From positions 1 to 44,547 of the forward strand of contig JAUSBL010000050.1 in the NCBI GenBank assembly GCA_030658975.1: a stretch of DNA of 44,547 nucleotides. Reading direction: 5' to 3'. Numbering within the stretch: position 1 is the stretch's first letter; each line of letters starts with the position of its first letter. The notes beneath the pieces were generated by a model, which saw nothing but the letters and a program-made list of their open reading frames with translations, was not told the DNA's origin and did not search any database. Source of the stretch: Candidatus Latescibacterota bacterium (GTDB taxonomy: Bacteria > Krumholzibacteriota > Krumholzibacteriia > LZORAL124-64-63). This document shows positions 1-7,070 of the stretch, one piece after another. The translations under genes and the position numbers were made by a program.

Positions 1-582
1 CGCGCCCGGACCGCGGCGGCCCTCGTCGCGGCGGCGGCGGCCGCTCCTGCCGGCGGCAGGCGGCGGCTGCGCGCGCCGCGGCTCGCGCTGGCGGCGCTGG
101 GCGCCGTCGCGGTCGCGCTGCTGCTGCGACCGGAACTGGCCGGCGAATCCTTCGCCTACAAGCTGCGGGCCTCGCTGGCCGGGGACTACTTCTCCACGCG
201 CCTGCCCGCCTGGCGCGAAGCCCTCGACGCGATCGCGGCGCACCCCCTGACCGGCGAAGGCCCTGCGGCCATCGCGCCGAGCATCCCCCTGGAACTGGCG
301 CGCCGGCTGGGCCTGCCCGCGGCGCTGCTCGCGATCGCGGCCCTGCTGTCCGCGCTGGTCGCCGCCGCCCGCTCATCGCGACGCCTCGCGACAGGCGCTC
401 GCCCCCACCAATGCGGCCTGTCCCCGTCGTCCGTCGCCCTGGGTGTCGCCGCCGGACTCGCCGGCCTGCTCCTGGTCGGCCTGGCCGAAACCGGCCTGGG
501 CAACCGCACCACTCCCCTGATCGCCGCCGCCCTGGCCGTCGCGGCCCTGCTGAGCACGACGAGGCCCGACCGCGAATCCTAG
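1..582 (+). CDS. O-antigen ligase/polymerase-like membrane protein, C-terminal fragment
   Basis: The reading frame is open from base 1 and stops at TAG 580-582, so the 5' part lies outside the window. The visible 193 residues have a hydrophobic helix, then a soluble segment with RLPAWREALDAIAAHPLTGE, then two more hydrophobic helices and the motif GLAETGLGNR. An R-x-x-W-x-x-A-L-x-x-I-x-x-HPL-x-G loop followed by a C-terminal helix is typical of the Wzy_C/WaaL family, which joins or polymerises O-antigen at the periplasmic face of the inner membrane. No start codon or neighbour on its 5' side can be seen. It converges on the L,D-transpeptidase gene, with a strong hairpin between them. The family call rests on a short divergent region, so ligase and polymerase cannot be separated. 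Confidence 0.6.
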   Translation, partial: RARTAAALVAAAAAAPAGGRRRLRAPRLALAALGAVAVALLLRPELAGESFAYKLRASLAGDYFSTRLPAWREALDAIAAHPLTGEGPAAIAPSIPLELARRLGLPAALLAIAALLSALVAAARSSRRLATGARPHQCGLSPSSVALGVAAGLAGLLLVGLAETGLGNRTTPLIAAALAVAALLSTTRPDRES

Positions 583-601
583 CTTCGCACCTGCGGGTCC
601 G

Positions 602-623
602 TGACCGCGGGAACCCGCGGTCA
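602..623. terminator. Bidirectional hairpin between convergent genes
   Basis: TGACCGCGGG at 602-611 and CCCGCGGTCA at 614-623 are perfect complements of 10 bases with only AA between them. In practice this is a 9-pair stem with a 4-base loop. It lies 20 bases past the stop of the plus-strand gene and its right arm contains the stop codon (621-623) of the minus-strand gene. No clear T-run follows on either strand, so it is a candidate intrinsic terminator of the GC-stem type. Confidence 0.55.
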
Positions 624-2366
624 TGGAACCGCGATCACGTCCTTGGGGAGGGTGTTGTCCGGCGGGGGCTTCAGTTCCACGACCCACTGGTAGGGCGCTT
701 CCAGCGCCACCGCCGTCAGGTTGTCGATCTGGTAGATGTCGGGGCGGAAGACGACCGTCCCCTGCCGGTCGACCCACGCCGTCCAGTAGAGCAGGTGGAT
801 CGGGATCGGCGCGGGCACGCGCACGGCCTGCTCGCGGCCGGAGCCCATGGCCTCGGCGATGCGCCACCGCGGCCAGCGCTCGTCGCCGGTCAGCAGGTAG
901 GCCGCGAACTCCTCGGGCTTCTGGATGCGGACGCAGCCGGCGCTGAAGGCCCGCTTCGCCCGCGCGAAGAGGCCGCGGTTCGGCGTGTCGTGCAGGTACA
1001 CGTTGAAGCGGTTCGGCAGGTTGAACTTCACCAGCCCGAGCGCGTTGAGCGGGCCGGGCATCTGGCGCAGGCGGTAGGGGAAGCTGCCGGCCGGCACGTT
1101 CTCCCAGGCCACGTCCCGGGGATCGACCACCTTCGCCTTCTCGCCCCACCCCGCGATCACCTCGAAGCCGAACTCCTGGAGGTAGCCGGGGTCCTGCTGG
1201 ATCAGCGGGAGCTTGTCCTCGATGGCGAGCTTGGGCGGGACTTCCCAGTCGGGGCTGAACACCAGCGAGTTCAGCTTTGCGCTGAAGACCGGCGTGCGGC
1301 GCGTCGGCAGGCCCACGATGACGGGCATGGCGAGCACCACGGTGTCGCCGTGGAACACTTCCAGGCGGTAGTCGGGGATGTTGACCTGGACGCGGCGGTG
1401 GCCGAGGTTCGCCGGCAGCCAGCGCCAGCGCTCGAGGTTCACCCGGATCTGCCGGATGCGGTCCTCGACCGACGCGCCGAGCTCGGCCTGGGTCGCCTGA
1501 CCGATCACGCCGTCCCGGTCCAGACCGAAGCGGGCCTGGAAGCGCCGGACCGCGGCCGCGAGGCCCTGGTCGTAGTACTCCGGGTCGAGGCCCAGGGCGT
1601 CGCCCGGCCCGAGGTCGCCCGTGGCTGCGAGATGGGCCCGCAGCAGGGGCACGCGGGCGTCGCGGTCGCCGGGCTCGAGCTTGTCGCCGGCCGGCACCGT
1701 CGGCCAGGCGCCCAGCGTGGCGAGGGCGCGGTACTGCGCGAAGGCGTGCCGCAGTCGGGCGTAGTCGGGGTAGGCGGGCAGCAGCCGCTGCAGCGAGCCG
1801 CCGATCTCCCCGGCGGCGAGGGCGCCCGACAGCACCGCGACCACGTCGGCGGTGCGGCGCTCCGCGATCCAGTCGGGGTCGAAGGCGCGCGGGTCCAGGC
1901 GGCCGCCCAGGCACTGGCTCGCGGCGAGCAGGTAGGCGTCGGTGGCCAGCAGGTCGAATTCGGCGAGGTCGTCCGGGTCGGGGCGGGTCCGCCACCAGCG
2001 CCGGTCGTTCAGGCGGGCGAGGCCCTGCGCGAGCGCGTCGGGATGGTAGTCGCGGGTCTGCAGGCCGTCGGCGCCGAGCCCGGCGAGGGCCGCCGTCAGC
2101 GAGTCGGCCAGGGCCAGCGGGCCGCGGTCCCCGCTCCAGGCCGGCGCGTAGTCGCGTCCCTGGTAGAAGCGCACGACGAGATCCCCGCGGTGCAGGGGTT
2201 CGCCGAGCGCCGACAGGGCCGGCTGGGCCGACTCCGGCGGGATCGCCTCCAGCCGTTGCCGCAGACGGGCGGCGATGCGGCCGCCCCCCGCCTCGTCCTC
2301 GGCGCAGAGGACGGACGCGGACGCCAGCGTCGCAAGCAACACCAACAGGTTCGTCTTGCGGGCCAT
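621..2366 (-). CDS. YcbB-type L,D-transpeptidase (peptidoglycan cross-linking)
   Basis: The 581-residue protein begins with a Sec signal peptide (MARKTNLLVLLATLASASVLC). It has an N-terminal scaffold region, a peptidoglycan-binding helical domain at about 275-325 (AAVRRFQARFGLDRDGVIG) and a YkuD catalytic domain at about 335-500. The catalytic motif runs from His459 to SAGC478VRI, giving the expected His and nucleophilic Cys. Members form 3-3 cross-links in the periplasm from tetrapeptide donors and are bypass enzymes under beta-lactam or envelope stress. The frame stays open far upstream through phoU, but the ATG at 2366 is the one followed by a signal peptide, so it is chosen. It lies 158 bases downstream of phoU on the same strand and could be read through from the pst operon. 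The family is clear; which YcbB/LdtD subgroup is not. Confidence 0.9.
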   Translation of the reverse strand: MARKTNLLVLLATLASASVLCAEDEAGGGRIAARLRQRLEAIPPESAQPALSALGEPLHRGDLVVRFYQGRDYAPAWSGDRGPLALADSLTAALAGLGADGLQTRDYHPDALAQGLARLNDRRWWRTRPDPDDLAEFDLLATDAYLLAASQCLGGRLDPRAFDPDWIAERRTADVVAVLSGALAAGEIGGSLQRLLPAYPDYARLRHAFAQYRALATLGAWPTVPAGDKLEPGDRDARVPLLRAHLAATGDLGPGDALGLDPEYYDQGLAAAVRRFQARFGLDRDGVIGQATQAELGASVEDRIRQIRVNLERWRWLPANLGHRRVQVNIPDYRLEVFHGDTVVLAMPVIVGLPTRRTPVFSAKLNSLVFSPDWEVPPKLAIEDKLPLIQQDPGYLQEFGFEVIAGWGEKAKVVDPRDVAWENVPAGSFPYRLRQMPGPLNALGLVKFNLPNRFNVYLHDTPNRGLFARAKRAFSAGCVRIQKPEEFAAYLLTGDERWPRWRIAEAMGSGREQAVRVPAPIPIHLLYWTAWVDRQGTVVFRPDIYQIDNLTAVALEAPYQWVVELKPPPDNTLPKDVIAVP

Positions 2367-2405
2367 GAGTACTTCCGGGTATGTCGCGCCGCATTCGGGC
2401 GCCGA

Positions 2406-2424
2406 CCGGTTGCGCGCCAACCGG
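2406..2424. other. Inverted repeat between phoU and the L,D-transpeptidase gene
   Basis: CCGGTTG (2406-2412) and CAACCGG (2418-2424) form a perfect 7-pair stem around CGCGC. It lies about 100 bases past the phoU stop and about 40 bases before the L,D-transpeptidase start. It has no T-run in the direction of transcription. It may be a weak terminator, a 5'-leader stem or an operator; the sequence does not decide. Confidence 0.3.
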
Positions 2425-2524
2425 CTGCGACCGGTGCGGGTGCGCGCGGGCGGGAAGCTAGCACATTTGCCCGGCTTCGTACAGGGCGGGAGTCCGGGCG
2501 TGCAGGAGCGGGGGCCGGCGGCGG

Positions 2525-3232
2525 TCAACCGGCCGCGGGAGTCCCCGGGGCCGCGCCGCTCCCCGGCACGCGGAACTCCTCGACGTGGTGCCGCACGACC
2601 CTCCCCTCGGACATGTAGATGACGTCCTCGGCGATGTTCGTCGCGTGGTCGGCGATCCGCTCGAGATGACGGGAGATGGAGAGCTGCTGGAGGTAGAAGT
2701 CGGTGTGCCGCGGGTGCTCGCGGATCCCCGCCTGCACCTGCCCGTACATCCCGCGGTTGGCGGCGTCGACCTCGTCGTCCATGGCGCACACGTCGCGCGC
2801 GCGCAACGGATCCGTGTTGACCAGGGCATCGAGCGCGGTGTGCAGCATCTCCTGGGTGCGGGTCGCCATGCCCACGAAGTCGAAGGTCGTCGGCGCCTCC
2901 TCGCGGTTCGCCAGGTGGATGGCGCGCTCCGCGATGTTCACGGCGAGGTCGCCGATGCGCTCGAGGTCGTTGGTGATCTTCAGGACCGTCACCAGGAAAC
3001 GCAGGTCGCCGGCCACGGGCTGGTGCAGCGCCAGGATCTTCAGGCACTCCTCCTCGATCCGCACCTCGCGCTCGTCGACGTCGCGGTCCCCCGCGATCAC
3101 GCTGCGGGCCAGGGCCGTGTCGTGCTCCTGCACGGCGCGCACGGCCAGCCAGACGGCCTCCTCGACCGTCGCGCTGAGGGCCAGCGTCTGCTCCTTCAGC
3201 TGCTCGATCGCGCGCCTGAGATGAACCGACAT
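2525..3232 (-). CDS. phoU: Phosphate transport system accessory protein PhoU
   Basis: The 235-residue all-helical protein carries two PhoU repeats. The motifs are LKITNDLERIGDLAVNIAE in the first and QLSISRHLERIADHATNIAE in the second, with the acidic E-x-x-x-D metal-binding positions kept. PhoU sits at the membrane with PstB and the sensor kinase, and shuts down Pho signalling and Pst transport when phosphate is ample. It is the last gene of the pst operon. An in-frame ATG 15 bases upstream at 3247 would add MEGEG. The ATG at 3232 is preferred because a GGAAGGGGAGG ribosome-binding site lies directly in front of it, whereas 3247 has none. Confidence 0.95.
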   Translation of the reverse strand: MSVHLRRAIEQLKEQTLALSATVEEAVWLAVRAVQEHDTALARSVIAGDRDVDEREVRIEEECLKILALHQPVAGDLRFLVTVLKITNDLERIGDLAVNIAERAIHLANREEAPTTFDFVGMATRTQEMLHTALDALVNTDPLRARDVCAMDDEVDAANRGMYGQVQAGIREHPRHTDFYLQQLSISRHLERIADHATNIAEDVIYMSEGRVVRHHVEEFRVPGSGAAPGTPAAG

Positions 3233-3248
3233 GCCCTCCCCTTCCATG

Positions 3249-4097
3249 TCATCCGAAGCGGCCCGTGATGTAGTCCTCGGTCTGCCGGTGCACGGGCTTC
3301 GTGAAGATCTGCCGCGTGGCGCCGAACTCCACGATGCGCCCCTCGAAGAAGAACACCGTGTAGTCCGAGATGCGCGCCGCCTGCTGCATGTTGTGCGTCA
3401 CGATGACGATCGTGAACTCGCGCTTCAGCTCCTCGATCAGGTCCTCGATCTTGGCCGTGGCGACCGGGTCGATGGCCGAAGTGGGCTCGTCCATCAGCAG
3501 CACCTCGGGCCGCACCGCGATCGCGCGCGCGATGCAGAGCCGTTGCTGCTGGCCGCCCGAGAGGGCCGTGCCGGGCCGGTCGAGCGCGTCCTTGACCTCG
3601 CCCCAGAGCGCGGCGCTGCGCAGGGCCCGCTCGACGGCTTCGGCGAGTTCGCCCTTCGACAGACGGTAGTGCAGTTTCAGCCCGTACGCCACGTTTTCGT
3701 AGACGCTCATGGGGAAGGGCGTCGGCTTCTGGAAGATCATGCCGACCTTGCGCCGCAGCTCGATCAGGTCGGTCGTCGGCGACAGCAGGTTCTCGCCGTC
3801 GAGCAGGACCTCCCCTTGCGCGCGCTGGTCGCGGTAGAGCTGGTAGATGCGGTTGTAAACGCGCAGGTGCGTCGACTTGCCGCAGCCCGAAGGACCGATG
3901 ACCGCGGTCACGCGGCGCTCCGCGATGTCGAGGTCGTTGCCGAAGAGCGCCTGCTGTTTCCCGTAGAAGAAGTCCAGGCCGCGGACCGAGATCTTGGGCG
4001 GTGCAGAGGTGTCCGCGTCGTCGGGGCGGTCCGCGACGCGGGGACGCGGCGCGGCGGGCGGCGGCGACAGCGGGGACTTCGGGCTCGTGGCGTTCAT
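3249..4097 (-). CDS. pstB: Phosphate ABC transporter ATP-binding protein PstB
   Basis: The 282-residue ATPase couples ATP hydrolysis to phosphate import through PstCA. Walker A is GPSGCGKST at 68-76, the ABC signature LSGGQQQRL at 179-187, Walker B VLLMDEP at about 199-205, and the H-loop is in [14 protein letters not shown]. The segment [16 protein letters not shown] is typical of PstB rather than other importers. The first 34 residues are a proline- and alanine-rich extension not usual in the family. A GGGAGAGAG ribosome-binding site precedes the ATG. The ATG overlaps the pstA stop by four bases (ATGA), so the two are translationally coupled. Usual PstB length is about 250-270, so the protein is intact. 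Confidence 0.97.
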   Translation of the reverse strand: MNATSPKSPLSPPPAAPRPRVADRPDDADTSAPPKISVRGLDFFYGKQQALFGNDLDIAERRVTAVIGPSGCGKSTHLRVYNRIYQLYRDQRAQGEVLLDGENLLSPTTDLIELRRKVGMIFQKPTPFPMSVYENVAYGLKLHYRLSKGELAEAVERALRSAALWGEVKDALDRPGTALSGGQQQRLCIARAIAVRPEVLLMDEPTSAIDPVATAKIEDLIEELKREFTIVIVTHNMQQAARISDYTVFFFEGRIVEFGATRQIFTKPVHRQTEDYITGRFG

Positions 4098-4936
4098 CGG
4101 ACTCTCTCCCGGGCGAAGGTGCGCGCCAGCAGCGAGGTGGTCAGCACGGCGGCCATGATCAGCAGCGACGCGCCCCAGGCCTTGGCCTGCCAGTCGGCAT
4201 ACGGCGACATGGCGTACTGGAAGATGGTGACCGTCAGGTTGGAGACGGGCTCGGACATCGAGCGGGGCCAGAACGGGCTGTTCAGGGCCGTGAACAGCAG
4301 CGGCGCCGTCTCGCCGCTGACGCGGGCCACGGCCAACAGCACGCCGGTGATCAGGCCGCCGCGGGCGGCCCTGAAGGCGATCAGGGTGGCGCGCCAGCGC
4401 GGCGTGCCCACGGCCAGGGCGCCCTCCCGCAGGGCGTGCGGCACCAGGGACAGCATGTCTTCGGTGGTGCGGGCGACCACCGGCAGCATGATCAGCGCCA
4501 GCGCAACGGCCCCCGCGTGGCCGGAGAAGCCGCGGAAGGGGACCACCAGCACGGTCCAGACGAACAGGCCCACGATGATCGAGGGCAACCCCATCAGCAC
4601 GTTGACGCAGAAGCGCACCGCCGCGCCCAGCCGGGTGTCGCGCCCGAACTCCGACAGGTAGACGCCGGCGAGCATCCCCAGGGGCACGCCGACCAGGGTC
4701 GCCGCGAACGTGAGCGCCAGGGTGCCCAGGATGGCGTTGGCCAGGCCGCCGCCCGCCACGCCGGGCGGGCCGGGCAGGGCGGTGAAGAAGGCGGGATCCA
4801 GGGCGGGCAGACCGCGGCGGGCCACCTCGAAGAGGATCAGCACGAGCGCCGAGATGCCGAGCAGCGCCGCGAGGCTCGCGGCCGCGCGCACGGCCAGGTC
4901 GGCGAGTTTCCGGCCCCGGGCGGGACGGCGTCTCAT
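4094..4936 (-). CDS. pstA: Phosphate ABC transporter permease PstA
   Basis: The 280-residue membrane protein has six predicted helices. The cytoplasmic loop that contacts Pst[20 protein letters not shown], is followed by the PstA hallmark [14 protein letters not shown]. It forms the inner-membrane channel with PstC. The frame is open upstream through pstC, but the ATG at 4936 begins a basic leader ([10 protein letters not shown]) followed by the first helix. That ATG shares one base with the pstC stop (TGATG), a usual pstC-pstA junction. Its 3' end overlaps pstB by four bases. Confidence 0.95.
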   Translation of the reverse strand: MRRRPARGRKLADLAVRAAASLAALLGISALVLILFEVARRGLPALDPAFFTALPGPPGVAGGGLANAILGTLALTFAATLVGVPLGMLAGVYLSEFGRDTRLGAAVRFCVNVLMGLPSIIVGLFVWTVLVVPFRGFSGHAGAVALALIMLPVVARTTEDMLSLVPHALREGALAVGTPRWRATLIAFRAARGGLITGVLLAVARVSGETAPLLFTALNSPFWPRSMSEPVSNLTVTIFQYAMSPYADWQAKAWGASLLIMAAVLTTSLLARTFARERVR

Positions 4937-5898
4937 CAGAGCCCCCTCCCCGCGCTGCGCTCCAGATGCCGGATCCAGACGTGGGTGAGCCCCTGGATGG
5001 CGAAGGTCATCAGGAAGAGCACCAGTCCCAGCTCGACCAGCGCCGACAGGTACAGGGGGTCGGCCGCCTCGGCGAACTCGTTGGCCAGGGCCGAGGCGAT
5101 GGAGTTCCCGGCGTCGAAGAGCGACGTGCCCACGCGGTGGTTGTTGCCGATCACGAAGGTCACGGCCATCGTCTCGCCCACCGCGCGCCCCAGGCCCAGC
5201 AGGCAGGCGCCGACCATGCCCCGCACGCCGTAGCGCACGGTGACCTTGCGGGCCACCTCCCAGACGGTGCTGCCCATGCCGTAGCCGGCCTCCTTCACCA
5301 CCGGCGGGACCATGCGCAGGACGTCGCGCATCACCGAGGTGATGAACGGCAGGATCATCAGGGCCAGGATGATGCCCGCGGTGAGCAGCCCGATGCCCAT
5401 GGGCGGCCCCTTGAACAGGGGCAGGAATCCCAGGTGTGCCGACAGGAAGGGCTGGACGTGGTCGGACATGAACGGCACGAACACGAACAGGCCCCACATG
5501 CCGTAGATGATACTGGGTACGGCAGCCAGCAGCTCGATGGCCGCGCCCACCGGCTTCGACACCGCGGGCGGCGCCAGCTCGACCAGGAACAGCGCGATGA
5601 CCAGCGACATCGGCACGGCCAGCGCCATCGCGATCGCCGTGGTGATGAGCGTGCCGGCGATCGAGGAGAGCGCGCCGAAATCCCCGGTCACCGGGTTCCA
5701 GGCCGAGCTCCACAGGAAGGACGGGCCGAACTTCGCCAGCGAGAGGGTCGAACCGTTCACCAGCTCCAGGAGGATCGCCGCGGCCAGCGCCAGGAACAGG
5801 ACCGCCGCCGCCGCCGTCAGGCCGCGGAAGAGGGGGTCCCCCCACGGCCGCGGCCGGCGGCGGTCGGGTTCAGCCGCGTGCGCGTGTCGGGTCGTCAT
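4936..5898 (-). CDS. pstC: Phosphate ABC transporter permease PstC
   Basis: The 320-residue membrane protein has a first helix at about 30-52 and five more from about 75 onward. The permease loop [19 protein letters not shown] is followed by [18 protein letters not shown], which is diagnostic for PstC. It pairs with PstA to form the phosphate channel. It lies 22 bases downstream of pstS and overlaps pstA by one base. Nothing in it looks damaged. Confidence 0.95.
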   Translation of the reverse strand: MTTRHAHAAEPDRRRPRPWGDPLFRGLTAAAAVLFLALAAAILLELVNGSTLSLAKFGPSFLWSSAWNPVTGDFGALSSIAGTLITTAIAMALAVPMSLVIALFLVELAPPAVSKPVGAAIELLAAVPSIIYGMWGLFVFVPFMSDHVQPFLSAHLGFLPLFKGPPMGIGLLTAGIILALMILPFITSVMRDVLRMVPPVVKEAGYGMGSTVWEVARKVTVRYGVRGMVGACLLGLGRAVGETMAVTFVIGNNHRVGTSLFDAGNSIASALANEFAEAADPLYLSALVELGLVLFLMTFAIQGLTHVWIRHLERSAGRGL

Positions 5899-5920
5899 CG
5901 GGAGCGCTCCCGCGAACGGA

Positions 5921-6949
5921 TCACTTCCAGATCGCCGCGCCGGCGGACTTCACCTCGGCGCCCCAGACGGATTCGACCAGCGCGACCACGTCGTCGGGCA
6001 TGGGCACGTAGTCGAGGTGGCTGGCCGCGGCGTCGCCGTCGGCGAAGCACCAGGCGAAGAAGTCGAGCAGGGACTTCGCGCGGGCGGCGTCCTGCTGCTC
6101 GCGGTGGATCAGCACGAACGAGGCGCCCGTGATCGGCCAGCTGGCGTCGCCGGGCTGGTCGGTGAGCACCACGTAGAGCCCGGGCGCCGCGCTCCAGTCG
6201 GCGCCGGCGGCGGCGGCCTGGAAGGTCGCCTGGGTGGGAGCCACGAACACCCCGGCGCGGTTCTGCAGCAGGATGTGGGTCAGCTTGTTCTGCAGCGCAT
6301 AGGCGTACTCGACGTAGCCGACGGAGCCCTTGATGCGCTGGACGTAGGCGGCGACGCCCTCGTTGCCCTTGCCGCCCACGCCGGCGGGCCAGGCGACCTC
6401 CTTGCCGCAGCCGACCTTGCCGTGCCACGCGGGCGAGACCTTGTCGAGGTAGTTCGTGAAGATCCAGGTCGTGCCCGAGCCGTCGGCGCGGTGGACCACG
6501 GTGATGTCGCGCGTGGGCAGGGCCAGGCCGGGATTGAGGGCGGCGATGGCGGGATCGTTCCACTTCTTCACGACGCCGAGGTAGATGTCGGCCAGCACCG
6601 CCGGCGACAGCTTCAGCGCGCCGGGCGCGATGCCCTCGAGGTTCACCACCGGCACCACGCCCCCGACGATCATCGGGAACTGCACCAGGCCGGCCGCGTC
6701 GAGCTCCGCCTTGGTCAGCGGCGCGTCCGAGGCGCCGAAATCGACGGTCCGCGCCTTGATCTGCGCGATGCCGCCGCCGGAGCCGATCGACTGGTAGTTC
6801 AGGCCCACGCCGGTCAGCTTCTTGTAGGAATCGGCCCACTGGGCGTAAAGGGGGTAGGGGAACGTGGCGCCGGCGCCCGTCAGGTCGGCGGCGGCGGCCA
6901 GGGCGGCGAACGTCAGGCACGCCATCAGCACGGCGATGAACTTGTTCAA
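5921..6949 (-). CDS. pstS: Periplasmic phosphate-binding protein PstS
   Basis: The 342-residue protein has a signal peptide (about 1-21, cut near AAAADLTGAG). It carries the phosphate-pocket segments TGAGATFPYPLYAQW, IGSGGGIAQI, VDFGASDAPL and HRADGSGTTWIF. It captures phosphate in the periplasm and delivers it to PstCA. The start is TTG at 6949, placed five bases after a near-perfect GGAGGT ribosome-binding site; no ATG fits the signal peptide better. It is the first gene of pstSCAB-phoU and is preceded by the Pho-box-like array at 7017-7060. Confidence 0.95.
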   Translation of the reverse strand: MNKFIAVLMACLTFAALAAAADLTGAGATFPYPLYAQWADSYKKLTGVGLNYQSIGSGGGIAQIKARTVDFGASDAPLTKAELDAAGLVQFPMIVGGVVPVVNLEGIAPGALKLSPAVLADIYLGVVKKWNDPAIAALNPGLALPTRDITVVHRADGSGTTWIFTNYLDKVSPAWHGKVGCGKEVAWPAGVGGKGNEGVAAYVQRIKGSVGYVEYAYALQNKLTHILLQNRAGVFVAPTQATFQAAAAGADWSAAPGLYVVLTDQPGDASWPITGASFVLIHREQQDAARAKSLLDFFAWCFADGDAAASHLDYVPMPDDVVALVESVWGAEVKSAGAAIWK

Positions 6950-7004
6950 TTTCTACCTCCGCGTCGGGTGGGCCCCGGGCCTTGGTGCCGGGGACTGCAC
7001 GCAC

Positions 7005-7060
7005 AGGATAAGCTCCCGGACGTGAAGACGCGGTTCGCATCGTGTGAAAATTCGATGAAA
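7005..7060 (-). promoter_or_regulatory. Pho-box-like array and -10 element in front of pstS
   Basis: Read on the minus strand, four consecutive 11-base units occupy 7060-7017: TTTCATCGAAT, TTTCACACGAT, GCGAACCGCGT and CTTCACGTCCG. Three of the four carry TTCA at the same register. Six bases further is TATCCT (7010-7005), a possible -10. PhoB-type regulators bind direct repeats of 11 bases with a TCA core, replacing the -35 contact, so position and spacing fit. The first unit lies only 11 bases from the stop of the upstream kinase gene. Confidence 0.55.
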
Positions 7061-7070
7061 CGCAGGAAGG

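Noticed and set aside
411..2618. Open plus-strand frame of about 735 codons
   Set aside because: It is antisense to the L,D-transpeptidase, of low complexity, and has no recognisable motif or ribosome-binding site.
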